Assembly (NCBI RefSeq): GCF_000934765.1
Contig: NZ_JYNN01000004.1
Coordinates: 94,078-158,077 of the forward strand
Direction of reading: 5' to 3'
Origin: Thiomicrospira microaerophila
GTDB taxonomy: Bacteria; Pseudomonadota; Gammaproteobacteria; Thiomicrospirales; Thiomicrospiraceae
DNA: 64,000 bases
The notes under the pieces were generated by a model. The model made no database searches and was not told the origin of the DNA. It saw nothing but the letters and a program-made list of their open reading frames with translations. Each line of letters starts with the position of its first letter. Position 1 is the stretch's first letter. Positions 26,445 through 36,098 of the stretch are shown here, in pieces. The position numbers and the translations under genes were made by a program.

Positions 26445-27354
26445 TTAAGCGCTCCTCTAGGGTTGCAAGACGTAATCCGTCTAAACCATGCTCATTCAGA
26501 ATGTTTTGAAGTTCAGTAATCCGTTCGTTCATCGGCGGGTGCGTGTTAGACAGGACCTGGGTTTGATTGTTTGGCGTACCGCTAAGCATCACAAAATAGT
26601 CCGCCAATGCTGAAGGTTGGTAGCCTGCATTCACTAATAGCCAAACGCTAGCCGCATCGGCCTCAAACTCGTCTTGTTTGGACTGTAAACCCTTCTCAAA
26701 TAAAATTTCCATCGCTTGGCTCACGGCCTGATTAAATGCGACGACGGCCGCATTGCCGCCACCGGAAAGAATAGCGGTTAAACTGTTGTCGGCATTGGCA
26801 TTCGTGCCACGTAATCCGATGGCACGCACGTAGTGGCGCGCTTCAATATGCCCCATTTCATGGGCTAGAATAGCGGCCAGTTGGGCTTCGTTTTGCGCCT
26901 TATTTAGCGCGCCTTTGGTGATAAATACATACCCACCTGGTGCGGCATAGGCATTGATTTCATCTGTGTTGAGCACAATAAAATAATAGGTCAGCTCAGG
27001 GCGTTGAGAGAACTGTGCGAGTGTATGCCCCACATGACTCACATAGTCATTTAGCTTGTCATCACGCAGTACCGGATAGCGCCCAAGAATTTTGCTTGCC
27101 AGTTCACGGCCAAAAATAATTTCAGCTTGAATGTCATCTGCGGTATATTCAGGCTCAACAATGTCCGTAAAGGCACGTTGCCGAAAGGAGAGTTGCTTTT
27201 CAATCAAGGCGGTGTTTAAGCTGGATTCAATCAGTGTATTAACATCAAAACCATCGGTAGTTTCGTTCGACCAGGCCGGGTTGGATAGGGCTATATTTGA
27301 TGTCAAAGCGACGGATAGCGCTAAGATCAATTTGCGGTTAAAAAGATATTTCAT
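26431..27354 (-). CDS. M48 family zinc metalloprotease
   Basis: A 307-residue exported peptidase. A signal peptide covers about residues 1-24. The zinc motif HEMGH is at 165-169 in LAAILAHEMGHIEARHY, and the third ligand is expected in the KQDEFEADAASVWL segment near 225. It resembles BepA/LoiP-type periplasmic proteases but lacks a TPR domain. Such enzymes police outer-membrane protein assembly, and here the neighbours are two outer-membrane barrels. It starts directly after the SH3-domain gene stop and overlaps the FadL-like gene. Confidence 0.9.
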   Translation of the reverse strand: MKYLFNRKLILALSVALTSNIALSNPAWSNETTDGFDVNTLIESSLNTALIEKQLSFRQRAFTDIVEPEYTADDIQAEIIFGRELASKILGRYPVLRDDKLNDYVSHVGHTLAQFSQRPELTYYFIVLNTDEINAYAAPGGYVFITKGALNKAQNEAQLAAILAHEMGHIEARHYVRAIGLRGTNANADNSLTAILSGGGNAAVVAFNQAVSQAMEILFEKGLQSKQDEFEADAASVWLLVNAGYQPSALADYFVMLSGTPNNQTQVLSNTHPPMNERITELQNILNEHGLDGLRLATLEERLNEHR

Positions 27355-27891
27355 CTACTGCGCTCCGGTGATAATCGGTTGCATAAACATTTTAATAGAA
27401 TCGGGTGATACACTAAAGCCTTCCATGTATCGCAGGGCTTCCGTATCTGCTTGTAAGCCATCGCCAGCGTCCGCGCTACCTGCCAAGCCGCGTGCTGCGG
27501 CCGCGGTGGTGAGTGCAGAGGTGCGGCGGCGCACATCACGTAATTCAACATTGCCATCACTCGGCAATACGGTAACGCGTTCTGATGGAGGGGTATCACG
27601 TGCTAAAAACCGGGAAATCCAACCGCTTGAACCATCCGTCATTGTGATCTCGAACCAAGCGCCTTGTTGGCGTAATTGGATCACCTCATCCCCTAAACGA
27701 AGTGTCGTAACCAAGCTCGCATTAAATGCAGGTTCTGACATGACTTTGGCTTGTTGGCTTGAAATGTAAAGAGTAAGTTGAGTACTAGCGGCAGCTTGGT
27801 TTAAAAAAAACGTTGAAAATACTAAAAATACCAAAAAATGGTACGTTTTTGCAAACCAGGGAGAAGTAGTGTGGCGATGACTGCTATTCAT
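27355..27891 (-). CDS. Exported bacterial SH3-domain protein
   Basis: A 178-residue protein with a signal sequence or anchor (YHFLVFLVFSTFFLNQAAA) followed by one SH3b domain (about 34-95; VMSEPAFNASLVTTLRLGDEV, GAWFEITMTDGSSGWISRFL) and an unassigned helical tail. SH3b domains often bind peptidoglycan or protein partners. ATG 27891 with AAGGG eight bases upstream is preferred over 27909. It is the first gene of the minus-strand group SH3-M48-FadL-TraF; its stop abuts the protease start. Confidence 0.82.
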   Translation of the reverse strand: MNSSHRHTTSPWFAKTYHFLVFLVFSTFFLNQAAASTQLTLYISSQQAKVMSEPAFNASLVTTLRLGDEVIQLRQQGAWFEITMTDGSSGWISRFLARDTPPSERVTVLPSDGNVELRDVRRRTSALTTAAAARGLAGSADAGDGLQADTEALRYMEGFSVSPDSIKMFMQPIITGAQ

Positions 27892-28331
27892 GAATAAAAC
27901 CCTTAACATGTTTTAACGTGAGTTTTATTCTATTGCTGAAATGCAAAATGTGCAAAGTTTTTCAATAAAAAAACAAAAATCTGTGTTAGTTTCTGTTTTA
28001 TATCAAGCATTGTTGCGATGAAAAAATAACTTAAGTAGAAGGTTGGGTTTTTGCTTAAGCTATTTTTGGTTGTTGAACCGATTTTTATAAAACTTATACA
28101 TCAAATTTAACTTAAGATAGTGATTTTAATTTTTTTATTGGAATGCGGTGGGGGCAGGTTTTTTTAATTTCTAGTGTTTTTTTAAGTGCAAAAAAGTAGG
28201 CGTTAGAGAAATTAATGCTTGAAGCCGATGCAGAGCTCCTTTAGAATCAAATTAATATCTTAAAAATTGTGCAAAAAGAAAGTTTATTTGCACGCTAGGC
28301 TGAAATTAAATTTAACAGGGGCAGCGGATCT
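27892..28331. promoter_or_regulatory. AT-rich divergent regulatory region
   Basis: This 440-bp, strongly AT-rich region separates the SH3-M48-FadL-TraF group (minus) from the large lipoprotein gene (plus). No gene is visible. It contains several GTGCAAA-type motifs: ATGTGCAAAG near 27948, AGTGCAAAAAAGT at 28185-28197 and GTGCAAAAAGAAAGT at 28269. I see no unambiguous sigma-70 pair. Confidence 0.5.
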
Positions 28332-31300
28332 ATGAATTTACGTACAAAAAAAACAATATTGGCCGTTTCGATTGCAAGTATTTTATCTGGTTGTTTAGGT
28401 GGGGGATCTGATGGTGGTGCAACTGCGCCTTCCACTCCTGAACCTACTGAAGCCCCGACATCCGCCCCGACCGAAGCCCCGACCGAAGCCCCGACTGAAG
28501 CCCCGACTGAAGCCCCGACTGAAGCCCCGACTGAAGCCCCGACTGAAGCCCCTGTACCCCCTTCTAATGTGAAAAGGACAGTAAACTTGCAAATGTCCGG
28601 TGCGGTAGTGGATGGTTACATTGAAGACGCCTTGGTATGCTTGGACTTAAATAAAAATGATGTGTGTGATGAAAGTGAGCCTAGCACAAGAACGGATGAT
28701 AAGGGAAAGTACAGCTTTGAATACGCGTTGCCTGAAAATCAAACGCTTGTACAATTGTTTACCCAGTCACGTATTCTGGTTATCGGTGGGGTGGATACTG
28801 ATACGAATTTAGCTTTTAACACACGTTTGCGTGCGCCATTGAACCTTGGGAAAGCAATATCAAGCACCATTCAGACTGAAAATATTATTACAGATACACG
28901 CCATTTAACAGCTAACGTTACATCGCTTAGCACGCTTGTCGCACGTACAGTAGATACGGGTAAAACACTTGAACAAGCGCAGAATATTATTAAAGCGGCA
29001 CTAGGTCTTGAGGATGTGTCTCAGTTGGATAAGGATCCTATTGAGGAGTTAGTTGACGCAGTCACATCAGGGGATGCTACTAGAACAACACAAGCTCGAA
29101 AAGCACTCGCCGTTACGGTAGCGGTAAACAGAGCAATAGAAACGATGGTGGCCGTAGCAAAGCAAGAAGATAAGGATACACGCTCGGAAGATGTTGCAGA
29201 TGGCGTTTTAGACGCGATTGTTCAGGTTGCGATTGCACCACCTACTAACGTTGAAGTTAAATCTGTTGAAACGTTGGTAAGGGAGATTCCAAATGTACCT
29301 GCTGCAAAGCTAGCTGTTCAAGCTAAGGTAGCAGATCAGGCCAAAATTCAAATATCTAATGCAACACAGGTCGCAGCGATTACGGCTTTACAAACGCAAA
29401 CCATTTATCAAAAAGAAACTGTAATTGATATTCGCTCTATCCAAGCATCGGCGCTTCAGTCAACTAATGTGGTTAATGTTATCAAGCAACAGGTTGAAGC
29501 TAAGGTTGTCGATTTGTCGAGCGAAGATGGTGTTAAGGTAGATGAGTTAACTACAGTAGGGAGCGAGGCGACTAAGGCAGCAGACTCCGTTGAACAACAA
29601 CTTATTGTTGATTATTTAGTCAATTCAGGTTTTATTATCAACGAAGGTGGAGAAGAGGCGGTTAAAGGTATTGATGCTAATAAAGTCCAAACATTAAAAA
29701 GCTTTAGTGTTGCGGATATTTTGACATTGTTTAAATCAGTTGAGTCGCCATCCAGTGATCTAACGAGTTTGATAGATAAGCTTCAAGCTACATTAGATGT
29801 GGTTAGTTATATTGAGGAAGCTTTAAGTATTGCATTAAATCCTGGCGAGCGAAAAGAAATTCGTCAACTGAACTGGGTTGGCTTACCTGAAACCTTTAGC
29901 TTGGAGGATGTGTATGACTTATTGGCTCCAGAAAGTAGCCTTAAACTTAAAGTTGATATTTATTGGGCGCAACAACAAGCATCAGCGGCCTTGATTAGCT
30001 TTATTGAGGATCAAGGTATTGAGTTGAATGACTCTGAAAAACAGGAAATACTGCATTTAGATCTTAGAAATGCAGTTTATTCCGTCTTAGATGATTTACT
30101 AGCGATTGATGGGTTACCCGAGACTCTAGTGACTAAGATTCAAACTGAACTGGTGGAGTTGGCACGTTTAGAGAGCGCACAAGATGTGGTTGATTTTTTA
30201 GAGCTTAAAAACATTGTAATGACTGAATCGGATAAAACTAGCATTACAGCTTTGGATTTTAGCACGATTGTGGAGATCAGCTTGGAGAGCTTATCCAGCT
30301 TTAATGGCCTTCCCGAAAACGTTGTTCTGCAAATAAACCAACAATTACACCCTGCGCCACTACCAGAAACTGAAACAATTACGGGTCAAGTTGTCGATGG
30401 CTACCTTTGGAATATGAGTTGTCAGCTAGAGGGGTATTTTGTTAAAAGCCTGACAGATATTAATGGTTTTTATGTGATTAGTGCACCTATTGCTTATACT
30501 TATGCGTTGGATGTGGTTTGTTCATCAACCGACGACACCGTCGATACCGCACTCATTGATGAAGACACGCTAGAAGCATTAAGAGCTGACCCAACCCAAT
30601 TTGCAGAACAGCGAGATACCTTAATACAAACAGCAGCCTTTCAAGGACAGCTTTCAGCACCGGCGGGGATGCGTAACATTACTCCAGTAACTTCTTTAGT
30701 CGCGGCGCTTCGTGGTTCGGGTGCGGATTTGGCGGAAGCCGAGTCTGTCGCGCGTGAAATTTTGGGCATTCCTGCAGATGTGCCATTAGATACCGACCCC
30801 GTAAAACGTCCTGAGGTTATGTTCGCGGCGGTACAAGCGGTTCATCAAGTCGTTAACGTGATTACGCAAGCGGCTCGTTCAGATAACAACACACTCCCTG
30901 CTGCGCAAACCTACGCGACCGTAATGCGTTCTTTAGCGACTGAAGTGCGCGCCGCGCGCGCCGCCGGTACCACCGTGAACTTAACCGATGCCAGCCAAAC
31001 AGCGGCTTTAACGACTAACGTAGTGACGCGAGCAGCGACAGACGTTGCAGCTTTGATTGTTGATGAAACACAACGTGAAGCATTCACCACCACATTAAGT
31101 GCGCCCTCACGTACAGCGAGCATTGCTACGGCGACAACAAGTGCGGTGACAAGTGCTGTTGCTACAGCGCAGGTAGTGCGTGAAGCTATTGAGCAAGCTG
31201 CTAGCTTAGGCACGGCATTGACGCCTGCACAAATTGCGGCGGCTGCTGCTGCTGCACAACGACAAACGGCAACAACTGTAGAAGAACAGCTAAATATAGT

Positions 31301-33836
31301 GGTGCCAAACAGACCTAACCCTGTAACACCGGAGCCAATACCGGAGCCAATACCGGAGCCAATACCGGAGCCAATACCGGAGCCAATACCGGAGCCAATA
31401 CCGGAGCCAATACCGGAGCCATTGCCAGGAGAAGGTGGAGCTTGGGGGGCTACATTGGTGGATGGGCTATCATTGACTATTCCATCAGGGACGCATACAT
31501 TGGCTGTTTATGTTTTCCATGAAGATCTCATTCAGCAATTTGCTGCGAATGTGTATTTTGTTGATGCGGCTCAATTAGTTGAGGATGCTTTAAGGCTGTC
31601 AGACTTAGATGTTACTAATACGCCTGATCGCGTTATTGGTAAAGGCGTGAACCTTTCTGGAGGTGCGGTAACGGATAGGTTAGGAGTTTATGTTCAATTT
31701 TACGCTGAAACGGTTCAGTCAATAATAGGGGATTTAGCTAGTTTGCCCTGGTTTGATTATGGCACGCTATTAGGTGAGGCAGAAGGTGCTTACTCAAACC
31801 CGAATTTTCAAGATGGTAGAAGTTATAGCGTCAAACTTGAGGTTAAGAATGTTGATAATGTTGAATATTTAGTTGGTAAAATTGATGCTTTTGATGGGGT
31901 TAATAATAGTGTTTTATTAAACCAACTGATTAACGATGCTCAACTATGTTGGCGCTTTGATAACGGGGTAGAAACCTGCGTATCAGAGCAAAATAAAATT
32001 GGAACAAATTTGAGCCGTGAGTTTAAGATTGCACCTTTGTCTAATACCTATAACCAAAATTTTGTGTTATCAGACAAAATGCAGAACCGTATAGAGGCGG
32101 TTACACTACCTAGTCAGCAAAACTATAATGAAGCATCGAGCTTGATTGAAGGGATGTCTGTTGCGGTAAGTGCTGTTGAGTTTGCTACCGATAGTACGCG
32201 GGTTGATATTCATTTTTCAGGTGAAGGGTTTAGCAATGATCTACTCAACTATTATCGTCTAGAGATGGCCTTGCGTGATGAGGCAGGTCATGAGCGTATG
32301 ATTCGTTCTATTTATAGTGATTCAGATTATATGGATTCACTCGTGTTTACGCAAACAGATACCACAATAATGTTTAGTTTTGATTTGCTTGATCTGTTTA
32401 GTGGCGACTGGGGTTCAGAATATATTTATGACATTTTTGTCAAAAATATTCGGCTCCGTGCGGCAGTAGATGGCGTTGTTGGTCTTGAAAATTATGTGTA
32501 TTTTGCAGATGATCAAGCTTCGAAACCTTTAAGTCAAACACTGTTGGATGCACTTAATTATTATGATATAGATATACCGGATCAGTCATTGGATTTAACC
32601 AAACTTTCCGAGCAATTTGACATTCCACAAAAATGGCTTGAGCAAACGTATATTAGAAGTGATCACTCTGGCTATATTTATGGCTCCGCTGGTATTGTGG
32701 GCGAAACCGAGCATTGGTTCACCAGTGACTTGGTATTAGAAAGTGGTTATAGAGAGCAGTATAACATTACTGTACATAGCTATTATGATGATGAACAAGA
32801 AGATAGTCTCGCGGGAAGTTACCAGAAATATGACTCAAATTGGTTTATGATCATTTCCGATAGCTTTAACGACCATGCCAATCATTATTCAACCCGATCT
32901 TCAATTTTTTCAATAAATCATGAAGGGAATCGCGTCGAGGAACAAGTCTATGTGTCTCGCAATCAGTACGAAACAAGTGTGCATGTAACAGAAGAAGAGC
33001 ATACTATTGTTTATGATAAAGATAGTTGGAAGCGCATCAGTGAGACTATAGTCGGAAAGAATGACTGGAGTAGCTATCAATTTACTAGTGTTTTTAGTGA
33101 AGATGAAAATGGAAATCGCGTGGTGGTGACGGATGAAGTTCGTAAAGATTTAAATGGTTTGGTAGTTGAGGATAAAGTGACTACCAGAAGCTATAATGAG
33201 ATAGGCCATCCAGTCAGTGTATTTGTAGATGGTAAATATTTCGATTCTGCAGGTGTGATTTATCAGAAACAAACCTATGATCTAGTGGAGGTTTTTAATG
33301 TAACGGACTATGGCTGGTCTAGCAGGCCTGAGCATCGTTTTGAGTTGGTCGAGTACTTAGCTGTTCCAGATGATATGAGTACAGGAGATTCTTTTTCAAG
33401 TTGGATCGATCAGCATGTAGGTACGTTATTGGTTAGGCTTGATGGCAATAATTCTAGCGCCACAACTCAATTAGGTTCGGTTTATATTTTTGATTTTGAT
33501 GTCACAAAAGATAAACTGGTGTTTGTTGACAAGGCTAATCAGTGGCAAAGCTTAGATGATATTCAATTGACGGTTAACTTGATTGATGATGGGTACGGTC
33601 AATCAATTATCTTAACAATGAACAACGACTCTGCGCAGACACTGCCTCAAATTCGGCTTATTACAACTGGGCTTGATCTGGCTGAAGATATTGATTTAAC
33701 AAACTTAAGCTTGGCACAAATTAATGAGCTCTACTCGGTGTTTGATTTTGTGCATGCTGAACATCAGGAGCTAGTAGATTGGGTTCGTTTCGCGGATGAT
33801 ATAGAAGAGAGCCTGGCGATAACTGTAGCGGATTAA
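28332..33836 (+). CDS. Very large surface lipoprotein with proline-rich repeats
   Basis: An 1834-residue lipoprotein of unknown function. The lipobox ILSGC puts the lipidated Cys at 21, and Leu at +2 suggests the outer membrane. A TEAP linker (about 39-73) precedes a carboxypeptidase-regulatory-like domain (GAVVDGYIEDALVCLDLNKN, about 90-135). Four helical repeats of about 70 residues span about 426-675 (for example FIEDQGIELNDSEKQEI and FLELKNIVMTESDKTSI). A second regulatory-like domain (TGQVVDGYLWNMSCQL, about 680) is followed by an EPIP linker (about 1000-1032), then about 800 residues of beta-rich sequence. The two halves look like an internal duplication (DPIEELVDAV near 236, DPVKRPEVMFAAV near 822). 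It may be exported by the nearby type II system; that is inference. Confidence 0.8.
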   Translation: MNLRTKKTILAVSIASILSGCLGGGSDGGATAPSTPEPTEAPTSAPTEAPTEAPTEAPTEAPTEAPTEAPTEAPVPPSNVKRTVNLQMSGAVVDGYIEDALVCLDLNKNDVCDESEPSTRTDDKGKYSFEYALPENQTLVQLFTQSRILVIGGVDTDTNLAFNTRLRAPLNLGKAISSTIQTENIITDTRHLTANVTSLSTLVARTVDTGKTLEQAQNIIKAALGLEDVSQLDKDPIEELVDAVTSGDATRTTQARKALAVTVAVNRAIETMVAVAKQEDKDTRSEDVADGVLDAIVQVAIAPPTNVEVKSVETLVREIPNVPAAKLAVQAKVADQAKIQISNATQVAAITALQTQTIYQKETVIDIRSIQASALQSTNVVNVIKQQVEAKVVDLSSEDGVKVDELTTVGSEATKAADSVEQQLIVDYLVNSGFIINEGGEEAVKGIDANKVQTLKSFSVADILTLFKSVESPSSDLTSLIDKLQATLDVVSYIEEALSIALNPGERKEIRQLNWVGLPETFSLEDVYDLLAPESSLKLKVDIYWAQQQASAALISFIEDQGIELNDSEKQEILHLDLRNAVYSVLDDLLAIDGLPETLVTKIQTELVELARLESAQDVVDFLELKNIVMTESDKTSITALDFSTIVEISLESLSSFNGLPENVVLQINQQLHPAPLPETETITGQVVDGYLWNMSCQLEGYFVKSLTDINGFYVISAPIAYTYALDVVCSSTDDTVDTALIDEDTLEALRADPTQFAEQRDTLIQTAAFQGQLSAPAGMRNITPVTSLVAALRGSGADLAEAESVAREILGIPADVPLDTDPVKRPEVMFAAVQAVHQVVNVITQAARSDNNTLPAAQTYATVMRSLATEVRAARAAGTTVNLTDASQTAALTTNVVTRAATDVAALIVDETQREAFTTTLSAPSRTASIATATTSAVTSAVATAQVVREAIEQAASLGTALTPAQIAAAAAAAQRQTATTVEEQLNIVVPNRPNPVTPEPIPEPIPEPIPEPIPEPIPEPIPEPIPEPLPGEGGAWGATLVDGLSLTIPSGTHTLAVYVFHEDLIQQFAANVYFVDAAQLVEDALRLSDLDVTNTPDRVIGKGVNLSGGAVTDRLGVYVQFYAETVQSIIGDLASLPWFDYGTLLGEAEGAYSNPNFQDGRSYSVKLEVKNVDNVEYLVGKIDAFDGVNNSVLLNQLINDAQLCWRFDNGVETCVSEQNKIGTNLSREFKIAPLSNTYNQNFVLSDKMQNRIEAVTLPSQQNYNEASSLIEGMSVAVSAVEFATDSTRVDIHFSGEGFSNDLLNYYRLEMALRDEAGHERMIRSIYSDSDYMDSLVFTQTDTTIMFSFDLLDLFSGDWGSEYIYDIFVKNIRLRAAVDGVVGLENYVYFADDQASKPLSQTLLDALNYYDIDIPDQSLDLTKLSEQFDIPQKWLEQTYIRSDHSGYIYGSAGIVGETEHWFTSDLVLESGYREQYNITVHSYYDDEQEDSLAGSYQKYDSNWFMIISDSFNDHANHYSTRSSIFSINHEGNRVEEQVYVSRNQYETSVHVTEEEHTIVYDKDSWKRISETIVGKNDWSSYQFTSVFSEDENGNRVVVTDEVRKDLNGLVVEDKVTTRSYNEIGHPVSVFVDGKYFDSAGVIYQKQTYDLVEVFNVTDYGWSSRPEHRFELVEYLAVPDDMSTGDSFSSWIDQHVGTLLVRLDGNNSSATTQLGSVYIFDFDVTKDKLVFVDKANQWQSLDDIQLTVNLIDDGYGQSIILTMNNDSAQTLPQIRLITTGLDLAEDIDLTNLSLAQINELYSVFDFVHAEHQELVDWVRFADDIEESLAITVAD
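28447..28551 (+). repeat. 12-bp tandem repeat encoding TEAP
   Basis: Eight units of ACYGAAGCCCCG (one variant TSAP in second place) encode Thr-Glu-Ala-Pro repeats just after the lipidation site. Near-identical DNA units suggest recent copy-number change by slippage. Confidence 0.9.
31329..31426 (+). repeat. 12-bp tandem repeat encoding EPIP
   Basis: Seven identical CCGGAGCCAATA units plus one variant (EPLP) encode a rigid Glu-Pro-Ile-Pro linker between the two halves of the lipoprotein. DNA identity across units marks it as a likely length-variable locus. Confidence 0.92.
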
Positions 33837-33842
33837 CTCTGC

Positions 33843-36041
33843 GTGTTTTTTGGTTTGATACAACTCAAAAAAAATCAAAAGCGTCGATTGCACAGCGGTT
33901 TGATTGCCTTGGCAGTATGTTTGCTCTCGTTCTGGATTTTCCAAAGTGATGGGTTTCGGGTGATCGAAAACTGGTCAGATGACTTTAAGGCCAGTTTGTT
34001 TCGTGACGAATTAAAAGCCTCCGAAGATGTGGTGGTGTTGATGATTGATGAGGCCTCCTTGTCCGCGATGGATCCGGTGGTTGGCCGTTGGCCCTGGCCA
34101 CGCTCTGTATGGGCGGATGTTATTGAGTATATGGCGATGGCCGAAGCCCAAGCGGTGGTCTTCGATATTCTTTTCACCGAAACACATCTAGAAGCCGATG
34201 GCTCGATTAGTCATCATGACCTGGCGCTGGTTGAGATGAGTGCGCAAACTGATTTTGTCACCCATGCGATGCAAATTCTTGAAGATCCGCATAATCCCTA
34301 TGCAGATCGTCCATTGCCAGAAGGGTTTGCACAAAAATATCGCGTTGAAGACATCCAAGGCTTAGCGCCATCGAACAACAATACCTTTTATATTCCTTTT
34401 AATCCGCTGCGTGATCATAGTCATCGCATGGCGGTGGTTGAGTTTGCACCTGATCCAGATGGCGTGTATCGCAGCACGCGTTTGTTTCGAGATTATCAAG
34501 GTGATTTTTACCCGGTATTATCTATGTCCGCCTTGTTGGATCGCTTGGCGATTAAGCAAATTACATTTGAACCCCGCCAAGTAAAACTGGATGATTTAGT
34601 GGTGCCGCTGAATCGTCAAGGTAACTATGCGGTGAATTTTTATGGCGAGTTTGAGTCTTATGCGGTTTCTAGTGTACTCGCCTCGGTGGCCGCCTTGCGT
34701 CAAGGTGATTTAGAGGCGCTCTATACTGACCCCAGATTATTAGCCCCAGACACCTTTGCGAATAAACTGGTGCTAATAGGTACCAGCGCGGTGGGCTTGG
34801 AGGATTTAAAAAATACCCCTGTCGATAGCCGTTGGCCAGGGGTGTTTTTGCATGCGGCAATTGCCAGCAATATCCTGATGCAAGACTTTATTTATCAAGT
34901 ACCTGAAACCCTCGTCTGGTTAACAATCTTTTTTATCAGCCTGATCGTATTGCTAACGGCCTTAAGGTTTAGCTCCTTGGTCGGGCAGTTGGTGTTGCCT
35001 AGTTTTTTATTGGCAGGCCTGGTGGCACTGAGTCTTTGGTTATTTGCGCAGTACCATATTCAGTTTGATCTGATTCCCGGCTTGTTTTCCGGGGCGATGA
35101 CCTGGTTAATGCTCACCGCCTATTTTGCTGCCACGGAGGGGCGCGAAAAACAACGAGTTAGAGCCATGTTAAGCCAGTATGTTTCACCTGCGGCCCTTAC
35201 AGAAGTATTAGATAACTATGAAGATCAACTTAATGCCCAGGTGGGTAAAGAAGAAGAAATGAGCATTGTGTTTTCCGATGTTCGTGGCTTTACCAGTATC
35301 TCAGAAAAGCTAAGCGCTCAAGAAGTGGTGAAACTGTTGAATATCCATTTGGAGGAAGTCACGCAAATCACCTTTGATAATAAAGGCACGGTGGATAAAT
35401 TTATCGGTGATGCCTCGATGGCATTTTGGGGCGCGCCGCTCAAAGATGATGAACATGCCTACAATGCCACCGTCACCGCATTGCAGATGACGCGTGCTAT
35501 GCCAAAGGTTAATGCCACGCTGGTTGCAGAAGGGCTGCAAAAGATTGATGTCGGGGTCGGGGTTAATACCGGTCGGGTGGTGTTAGGCAATATCGGCTCT
35601 AGCCAAAAGCTAGACTATACGATTATCGGCGATGCGGTAAACTTAGGGTCACGGGTGGAAGGTTTAACCAAAGAATATCACTTGCCTGTTCTCATCTCGG
35701 AGTTTACTTGGGCGCAGGTCAAAGAGCGGATTGTTTGCATGCCCGTTGATCGTGTTAGGGTAAAAGGTAAAAATGAACCTGTGTTACTCCTCTGCCCCCT
35801 CGCGATTGGTGACAAGGATGAGACTGATGATATTGAGCAAGCCAAAGCGATAGCCGACCAGGTTTGGTCAGCGCATAACGCCTACCATCTTAAGGATTTT
35901 GCGCTAGCAAAACAAATGTATAGCTCACTACCCGAAAAGTATAACGGCTTTAAACAGCTGTTTATCGAACGCTGCGACGCCTACATCACCACCCCACCCG
36001 CTGAAGATTGGGATGGTGTGTTTACCTTGACGCATAAGTAG
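33843..36041 (+). CDS. CHASE2-domain adenylate/guanylate cyclase
   Basis: 732 residues: an N-terminal membrane segment (about 19-34), a large periplasmic CHASE2 sensor domain (about 45-350), three closely spaced membrane helices (about 358-440), and a class III nucleotide cyclase domain (about 472-650). The metal-binding motif is SIVFSDVRGFTSISE near 474; the KFIGDASMAFWGAP and DYTIIGDAVNLGSRVEGL motifs are complete, so it should be active, most likely on ATP. A C-terminal extension of about 70 residues follows. GTG 33843 starts 7 nt after the lipoprotein stop, so the two are probably co-transcribed; it may sense an outer-envelope signal. Confidence 0.9.
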   Translation: MFFGLIQLKKNQKRRLHSGLIALAVCLLSFWIFQSDGFRVIENWSDDFKASLFRDELKASEDVVVLMIDEASLSAMDPVVGRWPWPRSVWADVIEYMAMAEAQAVVFDILFTETHLEADGSISHHDLALVEMSAQTDFVTHAMQILEDPHNPYADRPLPEGFAQKYRVEDIQGLAPSNNNTFYIPFNPLRDHSHRMAVVEFAPDPDGVYRSTRLFRDYQGDFYPVLSMSALLDRLAIKQITFEPRQVKLDDLVVPLNRQGNYAVNFYGEFESYAVSSVLASVAALRQGDLEALYTDPRLLAPDTFANKLVLIGTSAVGLEDLKNTPVDSRWPGVFLHAAIASNILMQDFIYQVPETLVWLTIFFISLIVLLTALRFSSLVGQLVLPSFLLAGLVALSLWLFAQYHIQFDLIPGLFSGAMTWLMLTAYFAATEGREKQRVRAMLSQYVSPAALTEVLDNYEDQLNAQVGKEEEMSIVFSDVRGFTSISEKLSAQEVVKLLNIHLEEVTQITFDNKGTVDKFIGDASMAFWGAPLKDDEHAYNATVTALQMTRAMPKVNATLVAEGLQKIDVGVGVNTGRVVLGNIGSSQKLDYTIIGDAVNLGSRVEGLTKEYHLPVLISEFTWAQVKERIVCMPVDRVRVKGKNEPVLLLCPLAIGDKDETDDIEQAKAIADQVWSAHNAYHLKDFALAKQMYSSLPEKYNGFKQLFIERCDAYITTPPAEDWDGVFTLTHK

Positions 36042-36098
36042 TCATCTTTTTACGATTGGAGTAGTTTTATAAAAGCATTTACTTGAATATAAGTTTAA

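Noticed and set aside
27131..27769. A 212-codon plus-strand frame opposite the M48 and SH3 genes
   Set aside because: It is antisense to two genes with clear domains (HEMGH zinc motif, SH3b) and resembles nothing.
31329..31426. Tandem 12-bp repeats as a possible array or iteron set
   Set aside because: They are in frame inside a long coding sequence and encode a Pro-rich linker.
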